Below are positions 35,304-42,958 of a DNA stretch of 64,000 nt, piece after piece. Below the pieces are notes generated by a model. It worked only from the letters and a program-made list of their open reading frames with translations. It was not told where the DNA came from and ran no database searches. Position 1 is the first letter of the stretch, and the number at the start of each line of letters is the position of its first letter. The stretch spans positions 1 to 64,000 of the forward strand of contig NZ_JAGGQG010000003.1 of assembly GCF_018613415.1 (NCBI RefSeq). The letters run 5' to 3'. This stretch comes from Bacillus sp. ISL-18. Its GTDB lineage: Bacteria > Bacillota > Bacilli > Bacillales > Cytobacillaceae. A program made the translations under genes and the position numbers.

Positions 35304-37496
35304 TTATTGCACCTTCTTTTTCATTTCTAATTTTACAATCTGGGCAGCACACGCTTTAAATTCCGGCATTCTTGAAATTGGATCAAGGGCACCAATGGTT
35401 AATAGATTAATAGATTGTTCATGTCCCCAATGATATGGAACAAAGACGGTATCTTTACGAATTGCTTCTGTAATTTTTACTTTATAAACCGCTTCTCCTC
35501 TTCTTGTAAAAAGCCGCACTCTTTCTTCATGGTTGATATTGTATTTTAATGCAGTTTCCGGATGTACCTCGACAAACGGCTCTGGGCACATATCCCGCAA
35601 GAATTGAATCCTTCTAGTTTGATTACCAGATAGATAGTGATAAACAACACGGCCAGATGTTAAACGAAGCGGGAACTCTTGGTCCGGCTCTTCTGCTGGC
35701 GGCCGGTAAGGTAATGCGAAAATTTTCGCCTTCCCATCTGGGAGATAGAATTTTTTATCTAAAAATAAATGCGGTGTTCCAGGATCACTTTCATCCCTAC
35801 AAGGCCAAAACACTCCATCTTGTTTTTCAATCTTTTCCCATGTAACACCGTAGTAATCCGCTGTGCCGCCTTTAGAAGCGACACGAAGTTCATCAAAAAT
35901 ATCTCTGGAGGATTTTAAATGAGAAAAGTATTTTCCACGGCCCATCCGTTCGGCAATTTCAATTTGAATCTGCCAGTCTGGTTTTGATTCACCCAGCGGT
36001 TTTTGTGCTTGGTTAATCTTGATAATACGGCCTTCGACATTGGTTGTTGTTCCTTCATCTTCTGCCCAAGATGTGGTTGGAAGAACGACATCTGCAAATT
36101 CAGCAGACTCAGAAAGGTAAAAGTCTACACATACCATGAAATCTAAGTTTTTCATTTGTTCCCGTACATAATTTAAATTTGGCGCAGATACGGCAGGATT
36201 TGAACATAAAAGGTAAAGAGCACGAATCGTTTTTTGCTCCATTAAGCCAAACATTTCGTATGCGGATACGCCTTCTTTTGGCATCTCTTCCGGCTGGATT
36301 CCCCAAACCTTCGAGATATATTCAACATGTTCCGGATAAGCCAGTTTTCGATAGCCTGGAAGAGCATCTGCTTTTTGACCATGCTCACGGCCGCCTTGAC
36401 CATTTCCTTGTCCAGTGATTGTAGCAACTCCAGACTTCGGACGACCGATTTTCCCCGTAACTAGGGCCATATTCGTATAAGCAGAAACATTGTCTACCCC
36501 TTTGGTTTGCTGCTCAATTCCTCTTGCAAACATCACAATGGCATTCGGCGCCTTTCCGTATAGTTCTGCAGCGCGAATAATTTTTTCAGGTGCAACACCC
36601 GTAAGTTGGCTAGTATATTCAGGGGTAAATTCTTTTACAAGTTCTTTTGTTTCTTCATATCCATTTGTATGATTTTTGACAAAATCCTCATCAGCATGGC
36701 CATTTTGGATTAGTAAGTTGAGGATTCCATTCGCAAGTGCTAAGTCTGTTCCAGGTCTTAAATCAAGATGAAGATCGGCTCTTCTTGCGATCGGAGTTTC
36801 CCTTGGATCCGCAATAATGACATATCCGCCCCGCTCTTGAACAGCCCAAATCCGGAACATGGATGTCGGGTGGCACTCCGCCGTATTGCTTCCGGCAAGG
36901 AAAATACAGTCGGTTTCATGGACGTCTGTCCAAGGAATAGTTGAACCTCTGTCAATTCCAAGTGAACGATTTAATCCCCCGGCTGCACTAGCCATACAGA
37001 ACCTGCCATTATAATCAATATAACGGGTTTGAAGTCCAACGCGCGCAAACTTTCCCGTTAGGTAACATTTTTCGTTTGTCATTGAAACACCGCTGTAGAC
37101 AGAGACGCTATCTTTTCCATACTGTGCTTGAAGCTCGGTGAATTTTTTAACTATCAAATCATATGCTTCTTCCCAGCTGGCTTCACGAAATCCTTGTTTT
37201 GTTCCTTTTAATGATTTATTATCACGAATTAATGGTTTTAGAATCCGGTCTGGATGGTTGACCTGTTGGTAAGCAGTCACTCCTTTAGGACACATCTTAC
37301 CAAGTGTAACTGGCCAATCATAACGAGGTTCAACTCCGATTATTTTATTGGTCTTAGTGTTAACCCTTAGGTTCATCCCACATTGCATGGCACAATAGCT
37401 GCAATGGGTTTTGACTAAAGTCTCATTGGGATGATTTAGGTTATCTATGTCTTTAAAGAATTTATCTCTTTCGTTCTTAAAATTAGCCTTTTGCAT
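35304..37496 (-). CDS. molybdopterin (bis-MGD) oxidoreductase, probable nitrate reductase catalytic subunit
   Basis: A 730-residue catalytic subunit. The N-terminal [4Fe-4S] motif is CSYCAMQCGMN...GKMCPKG. The Mo ligand is the Cys in GRFCMASAAGG, as in NapA/NasC-type nitrate reductases and formate dehydrogenases, not the Asp of NarG. The C-terminal molybdopterin dinucleotide domain is present (LRLTSGRVVYHYLSG...). No Tat signal is seen, so it is cytoplasmic. Overlaps the membrane-subunit gene by 14 nt. The NreABC-like set in the operon favours nitrate; formate or another oxyanion cannot be excluded. Confidence 0.88.
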   Translation of the reverse strand: MQKANFKNERDKFFKDIDNLNHPNETLVKTHCSYCAMQCGMNLRVNTKTNKIIGVEPRYDWPVTLGKMCPKGVTAYQQVNHPDRILKPLIRDNKSLKGTKQGFREASWEEAYDLIVKKFTELQAQYGKDSVSVYSGVSMTNEKCYLTGKFARVGLQTRYIDYNGRFCMASAAGGLNRSLGIDRGSTIPWTDVHETDCIFLAGSNTAECHPTSMFRIWAVQERGGYVIIADPRETPIARRADLHLDLRPGTDLALANGILNLLIQNGHADEDFVKNHTNGYEETKELVKEFTPEYTSQLTGVAPEKIIRAAELYGKAPNAIVMFARGIEQQTKGVDNVSAYTNMALVTGKIGRPKSGVATITGQGNGQGGREHGQKADALPGYRKLAYPEHVEYISKVWGIQPEEMPKEGVSAYEMFGLMEQKTIRALYLLCSNPAVSAPNLNYVREQMKNLDFMVCVDFYLSESAEFADVVLPTTSWAEDEGTTTNVEGRIIKINQAQKPLGESKPDWQIQIEIAERMGRGKYFSHLKSSRDIFDELRVASKGGTADYYGVTWEKIEKQDGVFWPCRDESDPGTPHLFLDKKFYLPDGKAKIFALPYRPPAEEPDQEFPLRLTSGRVVYHYLSGNQTRRIQFLRDMCPEPFVEVHPETALKYNINHEERVRLFTRRGEAVYKVKITEAIRKDTVFVPYHWGHEQSINLLTIGALDPISRMPEFKACAAQIVKLEMKKKVQ

Positions 37497-38568
37497 TTTG
37501 ATTTGCCTCCTTAACCTTCACTTGGTGCGTTACGAATCCTGAAAATCTTGCAATCCGATATTTTCGGCGGCATGGTAAACACAATTCAGCAAGATTAAAC
37601 CCGTCTTCCATGTTAAATTCCATCTCATTTACACCTAATACATTTATGACATCCTTTGATTGTTCAACAGATACGAAATGGTCTCCGCACACTTTACATT
37701 TTTTCATTTCTTGTTCAGCGTAATGTTCACGGTAGTTTCTTGCGAATACACTCATTGGCCGGAATGGGATATGTGCAAGCTTTCCAAATGGTAAATAAAT
37801 TAACGTTACTATTACTGAAAATTGATGGATTAGTGACATTTGCGGCTGCATCCAGCCGTGCAGGACTACGTTTTGAAAGGTTAGCAGTAAGCCAGTAACT
37901 GAAATAAATAATAGTAAGTAAAGCGGTAAAAAATCATACATGATTTTTTGTTCTGCTCGAGCTTGCATGTTTTTTAAACGACGATATAAAGCCATACATA
38001 CACCAGCTGTTACCATGATGGCGGCAATATTAAGGGCATTATAGGACATCCAGGCAATGATTCCATCTGCTTTGACATGCATAAGGTTCATCCCGAAAAG
38101 TACAATCGTATAGTATCCATTGTCTTCCATTGTAAAATACATCCAGCTGAATACGAGCGGGAACGTAACCATACAGGCAAGGACACAACCCCAGCCGATT
38201 AGAATATGCTGCACCCAGCGGTACACGCCACGGTTCCGGATGAAGTCAAAAATGGCTAGATGACTTACTGCTGTTTTTGGGGTACTTTTTCTGAATAAAA
38301 GCTTTAAGCCTTTTTTAATAATAATTTTGGTTGGCGGTCTTTCACCCCATGCGATGAAGCGATAGAAGAAACCTCCTATGAAGACAAGTGTTCCGACCAT
38401 ATAGCCGTATAGGTTTAAGTCAATATGTGTAAACATTCTGGTTCCGATAAAGGTTAAAATGATAAGCCCGACGATGGTTAAAAACATGGATTTAGCAAAG
38501 TGTGATGCAAAAGCATCATTTACCGTGTGTCCCGCTTTTTTGGTCGTTGCAACAGTGGTTGATTGCAT
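37483..38568 (-). CDS. NarI-like membrane subunit with C-terminal Cys-rich domain
   Basis: A protein of about 361 residues. Five or six transmembrane helices contain histidines that could bind heme b (WVQHILIGWG, NLMHVKADG, LIHQFSVIV) and end with FGKLAHIPFRPMSVFARNYRE, close to the NarI/HdrE-type gamma-subunit end. A tail of about 90 residues has CKVCGDHF and CLPCRRK (two CXXC), a likely metal or cluster site. The true start is the ATG at 38568 (GAGGAGG at 9 nt), not the GTG at 38598. First gene of the operon. Confidence 0.8.
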   Translation of the reverse strand: MQSTTVATTKKAGHTVNDAFASHFAKSMFLTIVGLIILTFIGTRMFTHIDLNLYGYMVGTLVFIGGFFYRFIAWGERPPTKIIIKKGLKLLFRKSTPKTAVSHLAIFDFIRNRGVYRWVQHILIGWGCVLACMVTFPLVFSWMYFTMEDNGYYTIVLFGMNLMHVKADGIIAWMSYNALNIAAIMVTAGVCMALYRRLKNMQARAEQKIMYDFLPLYLLLFISVTGLLLTFQNVVLHGWMQPQMSLIHQFSVIVTLIYLPFGKLAHIPFRPMSVFARNYREHYAEQEMKKCKVCGDHFVSVEQSKDVINVLGVNEMEFNMEDGFNLAELCLPCRRKYRIARFSGFVTHQVKVKEANQNAKG

Positions 38569-38591
38569 TTTCTTGATCCTCCTCAAAAAAA

Positions 38592-38643
38592 ATAACACTT
38601 CCGTTTTTTCTTACCCTTATTGTAAGAAAAATAGAAGTGTTAT
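38592..38643. promoter_or_regulatory. long inverted repeat overlapping the reductase promoter
   Basis: ATAACACTTC / GAAGTGTTAT (outer, 10 bp) and TTTTTCTTAC / GTAAGAAAAA (inner, 10 bp) surround CCTTATT. On the minus strand the second arm runs into T8 just before the ribosome site. A -10 TACAAT (minus strand, 38624-38619) lies in the loop. It may be a terminator for read-through from upstream, an attenuator, or an operator. Confidence 0.6.
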
Positions 38644-38649
38644 CTATAT

Positions 38650-38664
38650 CAGGGAAATCCCCTA
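38650..38664. promoter_or_regulatory. candidate NreC box 1
   Basis: CAGGGAAATCCCCTA resembles TAGGGN4CCCTA, the NreC site known from staphylococci. Its centre is about 45 nt upstream of the start expected from TACAAT, a class II activator position. Confidence 0.55.
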
Positions 38665-38668
38665 TTAT

Positions 38669-38686
38669 GCGGGTGAAAAACCCCTA
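38669..38686. promoter_or_regulatory. candidate NreC box 2
   Basis: GGGTGAAAAACCCCTA carries the same GGG/CCCTA arms with a longer spacer, next to box 1. Confidence 0.35.
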
Positions 38687-38798
38687 AAAAAGTTATTTTA
38701 GACAAATTCTTGTCACAAACGAATGGTGGAAGTTTTGAAGAAGGAGAGATTCCGACAAGAGTACACTGGCATTTTTTTGCCGTTGTCCGAATACAGGT

Positions 38799-39986
38799 TT
38801 ATCTTTGAATGTATTTTTTCCGCCATGAGTATAGGAGAAGGACTATACCAATTATTATTTGTAAAGAGAAAGCAGTCGCATCCCAAAATGGGATAGAGGT
38901 TGGTCCTCCTAGAAATCCAGGGATAGTTTTTTTCACTGCAAACAATAATTGAGGGATATAAAAGATTATATATAAGCTGATCGTCAAAACTACACCAACA
39001 AAATAAAATAGAGAATACGTAAAAACCGTCTTTTTCTCATCATCAAAAACTACCTCTTCGATTGCATGTGTTTTTATAAATGGAAACCATTTTCCAATCA
39101 TTTGTTGGGCATTTTCCATTAAATTATAACAACCAGAGAGATTTTCAAATACATAATACAGATCTGTTTTCATATATATACAGAATTGGTAAACAATCCG
39201 AAGAAATGTATCTAAAACAATTACAGACAATAAATTCAGAAATATCCCCAATCCATCTGAAAAAATCAGTTGACCAAGTAGGGCGAGGAACAGAATAACC
39301 ATATCAAAACAAAGGCCCGCTATATATAGTACATTCCTATCTTTAGAAGGAAGCTTCCAAACAGTGGATAAATCTGTCTCAAGGACGACTAGAACCAGTC
39401 GGTGACCAACTTCTAGTTTAGTCGCAAGGTTTTGCGACCTCATCGCCAAAATATGACCGAATTCATGGATTAACACAGAACAAAACGCAATAACAATCCA
39501 TGCAATAATGTTTAAAACCATATAATCTGAAATAAATAAGTCCTTGTAGTGAGGAAAAAGATTTGGGTGGGAGACAAATAGGAATACATCTATGAGAAAC
39601 AATACCACATATAAAATTAATGCAAACTTATTAAAAAAGAATTTCCCTACCTTAGGTGAAATCCACAAGAATCCCAAATGTTCCTTTTTCTTTTGCACTT
39701 GTTTTGTATTAATTGACTCTCCATCGATTGTCGCAATTAACTGAAGATCTAAAAGCTGTTTAGCAAAGTCTATCAGGTCAACTTCTTCTTCTGGGTACTT
39801 TTCTTTCAAACACTGCTCGATATCACCTAATAAATGACCATTGTTTATTAAATCAATTGCATCAATACAAATTTTTGGCAATTCATAGAATTCACTGGAA
39901 TTTATATCCTCAACAATAAAGTGTTTTTTTTCTTCCCTAATTTTGATTGGGACTAATGTAAGTTTCGAAAAAAGGGTTATATCCAT
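38799..39986 (-). CDS. membrane M50-type metalloprotease with PqqD-like N-terminus
   Basis: A 395-residue protein. Residues ~1-95 look like a small PqqD/RRE-like winged domain (DINSSEFYELPKICIDAIDL...). The rest has six or seven membrane helices with the zinc motif LIHEFGHILAM (HEXXH) and a later KTDLYYVFENL that matches the second-metal Asp region of M50-like peptidases of the YydH/SkfC type. Such proteins process ribosomal peptides. ATG 74 nt after a 21-codon peptide gene in the same transcript. The peptide is the obvious candidate substrate; this is inference. Confidence 0.75.
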   Translation of the reverse strand: MDITLFSKLTLVPIKIREEKKHFIVEDINSSEFYELPKICIDAIDLINNGHLLGDIEQCLKEKYPEEEVDLIDFAKQLLDLQLIATIDGESINTKQVQKKKEHLGFLWISPKVGKFFFNKFALILYVVLFLIDVFLFVSHPNLFPHYKDLFISDYMVLNIIAWIVIAFCSVLIHEFGHILAMRSQNLATKLEVGHRLVLVVLETDLSTVWKLPSKDRNVLYIAGLCFDMVILFLALLGQLIFSDGLGIFLNLLSVIVLDTFLRIVYQFCIYMKTDLYYVFENLSGCYNLMENAQQMIGKWFPFIKTHAIEEVVFDDEKKTVFTYSLFYFVGVVLTISLYIIFYIPQLLFAVKKTIPGFLGGPTSIPFWDATAFSLQIIIGIVLLLYSWRKKYIQR

Positions 39987-39995
39987 TTAAACACC

Positions 39996-40052
39996 CTTCC
40001 TAAATAGGCTCTAATAAAGAAGGATGCAAGCAGTTTGCTAGCACCCCCATTA
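39996..40052 (-). promoter_or_regulatory. hairpin between peptide and protease genes
   Basis: GGTGCTAGCA / TGCTTGCATCC imperfect stem followed by TTCTTTATT on the minus strand. It could act as a partial terminator that keeps peptide expression above protease expression, as is usual in RiPP operons. Confidence 0.45.
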
Positions 40053-40059
40053 TTACTAA

Positions 40060-40125
40060 TCATCCAAACCAACAAACCCAACATAAACTTGTAGCCTTAA
40101 TCTTTTTTAATTTACGGATTTTCAA
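40060..40125 (-). CDS. 21-residue peptide ending CWVCWFG (signal or RiPP precursor candidate)
   Basis: TTG start with a perfect AAGGAGGTGA 6 nt upstream; the upstream gene's TAA stop lies inside this ribosome site, so translation is coupled. The first ten residues hold six Lys/Arg; the end is SLCWVCWFG with two Trp and two Cys. No known family recognised. The membrane protease with a PqqD-like domain directly follows. Alternatives: a Cys/Trp attenuator leader peptide, or chance. The exceptional ribosome site argues against chance. Confidence 0.6.
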   Translation of the reverse strand: MKIRKLKKIKATSLCWVCWFG

Positions 40126-40138
40126 GGTTTTCACCTCC

Positions 40139-41344
40139 TTAAATTAGTATATTACTAGATTTAGTAATATAATTTTCATCAATAATATTAACTGACCTAT
40201 CATGAAGTTCCTTCCATTTTGGATAAACCTGTTTAAACAAGTCAACTAATTCTGGATCAAATTGGGTATTTTTCCCCTCTAATATCCGTTTGTAAGCTTC
40301 ATCAACGGACAAGGCATTTCTATAAGATCTATTAGAGGTCATTGCGTCAAAGGCATCGGCTACTGCCGCAACCCGTGCAAGAAACGGGATGTCCTCCCCT
40401 TTTAATTGATCAGGGTAGCCTTTACCATCCCACCTTTCATGATGGGAGCGAATAACTTCAATACTACTATTTAACCCTACCACCTTTGAAACGGCATCTG
40501 CACCGACAGTTGTGTGTGATTTAATTATTTCGTATTCCTCATTAGTAAGTCTTGATGGTTTCATCAAGATTTGATCTGGAATATGAATTTTTCCAATATC
40601 ATGAAGTAAACACGCAAATTCAAAATCTTTTAGTTGTTCTTCTTTATATTTTCCCGTTGCTTTTGCAAGTTCAAAAGCATAACTCGCCACACGTTCGCTA
40701 TGACCCCTAGTATATGGATCCTTCAGTTCAAGTGTTGCGATTACTCCCTTTACAAGACCCGTTAATTGTTGATCATATGAAGTTTTTATTGCATCCACAT
40801 ATGATTGAAATCTTGATAATAGAATAAAGGAAAAAACGGAAAGCGTGATGGCTAAAATGACGCCAATGACTACGTTAGGTGGATTAATAAATAGTCCCAC
40901 TATCAAATACTTGAAAATAATTCCAAAAGAAACGACTATAACAAAAGGTTTACTAACAAAAATTGCTGATAGTAACAGCCAAAAAATTTCTACTGCACTA
41001 CCACCAGGATATTTAGTTGGATCTCCAGCGTAAGTCACTAAATCATTTATTAACGAAATAACAGTATATGTTAAAAAATAGATATATTTAATATAATGTG
41101 TTTTTTGTTTTTTATTTATATAAATTGCTACCGGCAGTAACACTACCATTAATAAATATAGCCAATATATATTGGGGCCATCCTCTAATTTGGTATTACT
41201 TCTAGAGATGAAGGAATAAATGATATCAAAAGCAATCGATATTATATAAAATAATACTAAAAACCATTTTAAAGTCCGAGTTTCTGCATCTCTAATATTG
41301 GAATCATAGTTTTTTTTGTTTTTGAACCTTTCATAAAGGATCAT
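40139..41344 (-). CDS. membrane-bound HD-GYP domain protein (putative c-di-GMP phosphodiesterase)
   Basis: A 401-residue protein. Five or six transmembrane helices (about residues 25-185) form a sensor domain paralogous to that of the kinase at 41542-42786. A linker leads to an HD-GYP domain (about 205-375) with LLHDIGKIHIPD, the HHERWDGKGYP signature, and ARVAAVADAFDAMTSNRSY, so it is probably catalytically intact. It would hydrolyse c-di-GMP in response to a membrane or external signal. ATG with AGGGGAA. First gene of the peptide/protease operon. Confidence 0.88.
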   Translation of the reverse strand: MILYERFKNKKNYDSNIRDAETRTLKWFLVLFYIISIAFDIIYSFISRSNTKLEDGPNIYWLYLLMVVLLPVAIYINKKQKTHYIKYIYFLTYTVISLINDLVTYAGDPTKYPGGSAVEIFWLLLSAIFVSKPFVIVVSFGIIFKYLIVGLFINPPNVVIGVILAITLSVFSFILLSRFQSYVDAIKTSYDQQLTGLVKGVIATLELKDPYTRGHSERVASYAFELAKATGKYKEEQLKDFEFACLLHDIGKIHIPDQILMKPSRLTNEEYEIIKSHTTVGADAVSKVVGLNSSIEVIRSHHERWDGKGYPDQLKGEDIPFLARVAAVADAFDAMTSNRSYRNALSVDEAYKRILEGKNTQFDPELVDLFKQVYPKWKELHDRSVNIIDENYITKSSNILI

Positions 41345-41541
41345 GAATTATTCCCCTTTTAGGTAAAAAGTATTACATCTGCTAAGACTAACACAGTGTA
41401 TTGTTGACACTTTCCTACATTATAAAACATTTAGATTAATATAAGTACATTAAATCCGAGGGATTTATGTATAAAAATAGAAATATTTAAAACAAAATGT
41501 AGAAAATGCTCATTTTTAATGAATTGGGATTTTCTGTGATA

Positions 41542-42786
41542 TCAATTGCTTCTTATATTTAAAATGGGTAATATCACTTCCACCTTAGTCCCCTCATTTA
41601 AAAGACTTTGTATTTTTATTTCTCCTAAATGGTCTTGTATTATTTGGTTAGTAACCATTAAGCCTAAGCCAGTTCCATCCTTTTTGGTAGTAAAGAAAGG
41701 TTCTCCAAGATTAAGAATATCCTCATCTGCAATACCAATTCCTTCATCCTGTATAGAAATTGATAATTTTTGTTGCTTTTCTATCACTTTTACATGAATT
41801 TGAACCCGCCCGCCTTCTGGCATTGATTCAATGGCATTTTTTATCAAATTAATAAAAACTTGTTTTAGTTGTTTTTCATCACAATCAAGTGGAGGTAAGG
41901 GTCCGGCCATGATTGTTTCAACTGTTACCCCCTGTCTCTCTGCCTGCTGCTGGGCAATTGATAAGGTATAGGCTATAATTTCCTCAATGCTCGCCTTTTC
42001 AAATTTAATTTTTTTAGGTTTACCAATATACATCAAATCATTAACAATTGAGTTTATACGATCAATTTCATCAATCATAATTGGATAATAGTTATTTGCA
42101 GACGGATAGTTTTCCTGCTGGAATTGAGTAAATCCCTTTAAAGCCGCTAATGGGTTTCGAATTTCATGACCAATAGCAGCTGCCATTTGTCCAATCACCG
42201 CTAGTTTCTCCTTTTTCTTTAGCTCCTCGTAAGCATAAGTTAAAGAATGGATGTAGGAATAAAACCTTGTCAAAACAATCAAAGCAATTGCAGAAATTAA
42301 TAAGTAAAGTAATATTGGAAAAACAACATACATATCCTGAAGGATTAAAATAAATAATATATATTTCCCAATGATACCAATAGAAGTAGACCAAAAGTAC
42401 TTCTTATTAACAAAAATAGGTGCAAAAATAATACAAAGGACCTCTACGATATTCCCTGTGGCAAAATGATGATTAGTTCCAATATATCTAACTAAGTTAT
42501 CTATAAAATCAATGATTAAAAATGCAGCTAAGTATAGATATTTAATTACGTATACATTGCCTTTTTTCAATTGGTAAATTGCAACAACAAGTGGTATTAA
42601 CATTAAAATGTATATTGATGGGCCTAAGCCATCTCTTGAACCCCCACCTCTTCCACCGATAAATGACCTAATATAGTAATAATATATATCCCAGATGTAG
42701 AAAAGCAGATTGAATAACCATAAAAAAAGTATCACCGCTTTCCTTTCCTCGGCAAATAATCTATGATTATTGGCACCAATTTTCAT
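41542..42786 (-). CDS. membrane sensor histidine kinase paired with the HD-GYP protein
   Basis: A 414-residue kinase with six transmembrane helices (about 15-190) without a large outer domain. A HisKA domain follows with phospho-His in MAAAIGHEIRNPLAALKGF, then HATPase (N-box NLIKNAIESMPEGG, G1 DEGIGI, GTGLGL). The sensor domain shares aligned phrases with the HD-GYP protein, e.g. VIKYLYL...NLVRYIGT...IVEVL against YIKYIYF...DLVTYAGD...AVEIF. The kinase region resembles sporulation kinases (KinB-like). No response regulator is adjacent, so it probably feeds a phosphorelay elsewhere. Confidence 0.88.
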   Translation of the reverse strand: MKIGANNHRLFAEERKAVILFLWLFNLLFYIWDIYYYYIRSFIGGRGGGSRDGLGPSIYILMLIPLVVAIYQLKKGNVYVIKYLYLAAFLIIDFIDNLVRYIGTNHHFATGNIVEVLCIIFAPIFVNKKYFWSTSIGIIGKYILFILILQDMYVVFPILLYLLISAIALIVLTRFYSYIHSLTYAYEELKKKEKLAVIGQMAAAIGHEIRNPLAALKGFTQFQQENYPSANNYYPIMIDEIDRINSIVNDLMYIGKPKKIKFEKASIEEIIAYTLSIAQQQAERQGVTVETIMAGPLPPLDCDEKQLKQVFINLIKNAIESMPEGGRVQIHVKVIEKQQKLSISIQDEGIGIADEDILNLGEPFFTTKKDGTGLGLMVTNQIIQDHLGEIKIQSLLNEGTKVEVILPILNIRSN

Positions 42787-42917
42787 AATGCTTACTCCTT
42801 AATATATAAATAATCTAACTACTCTCTGCTCCTATTCTACCATCTTTTCTACATTAAAATGACAATATTTTTGTCCAATCGATTAATTTCGACATTTTTC
42901 GATTTTTCCTTCACAAA

Positions 42918-42951
42918 AAAAAAGAACTTACTAAAAGCAAGTTCTTTTTAC
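42918..42951 (-). terminator. terminator after the amino-acid permease
   Basis: AAAGAACTTACT...AAGTTCTTTTT stem; the minus strand ends in a T-run. Confidence 0.75.
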
Positions 42952-42958
42952 CAGTTGT

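Noticed and set aside
38592..38643. Riboswitch in the reductase leader
   Set aside because: Only a simple long hairpin is visible, with no aptamer-like multi-helix junction.
40060..40125. ComX-type pheromone interpretation of the Trp-rich peptide
   Set aside because: No ComQ-like isoprenyl transferase or ComP/ComA pair is adjacent, and the sequence is much shorter than ComX precursors.
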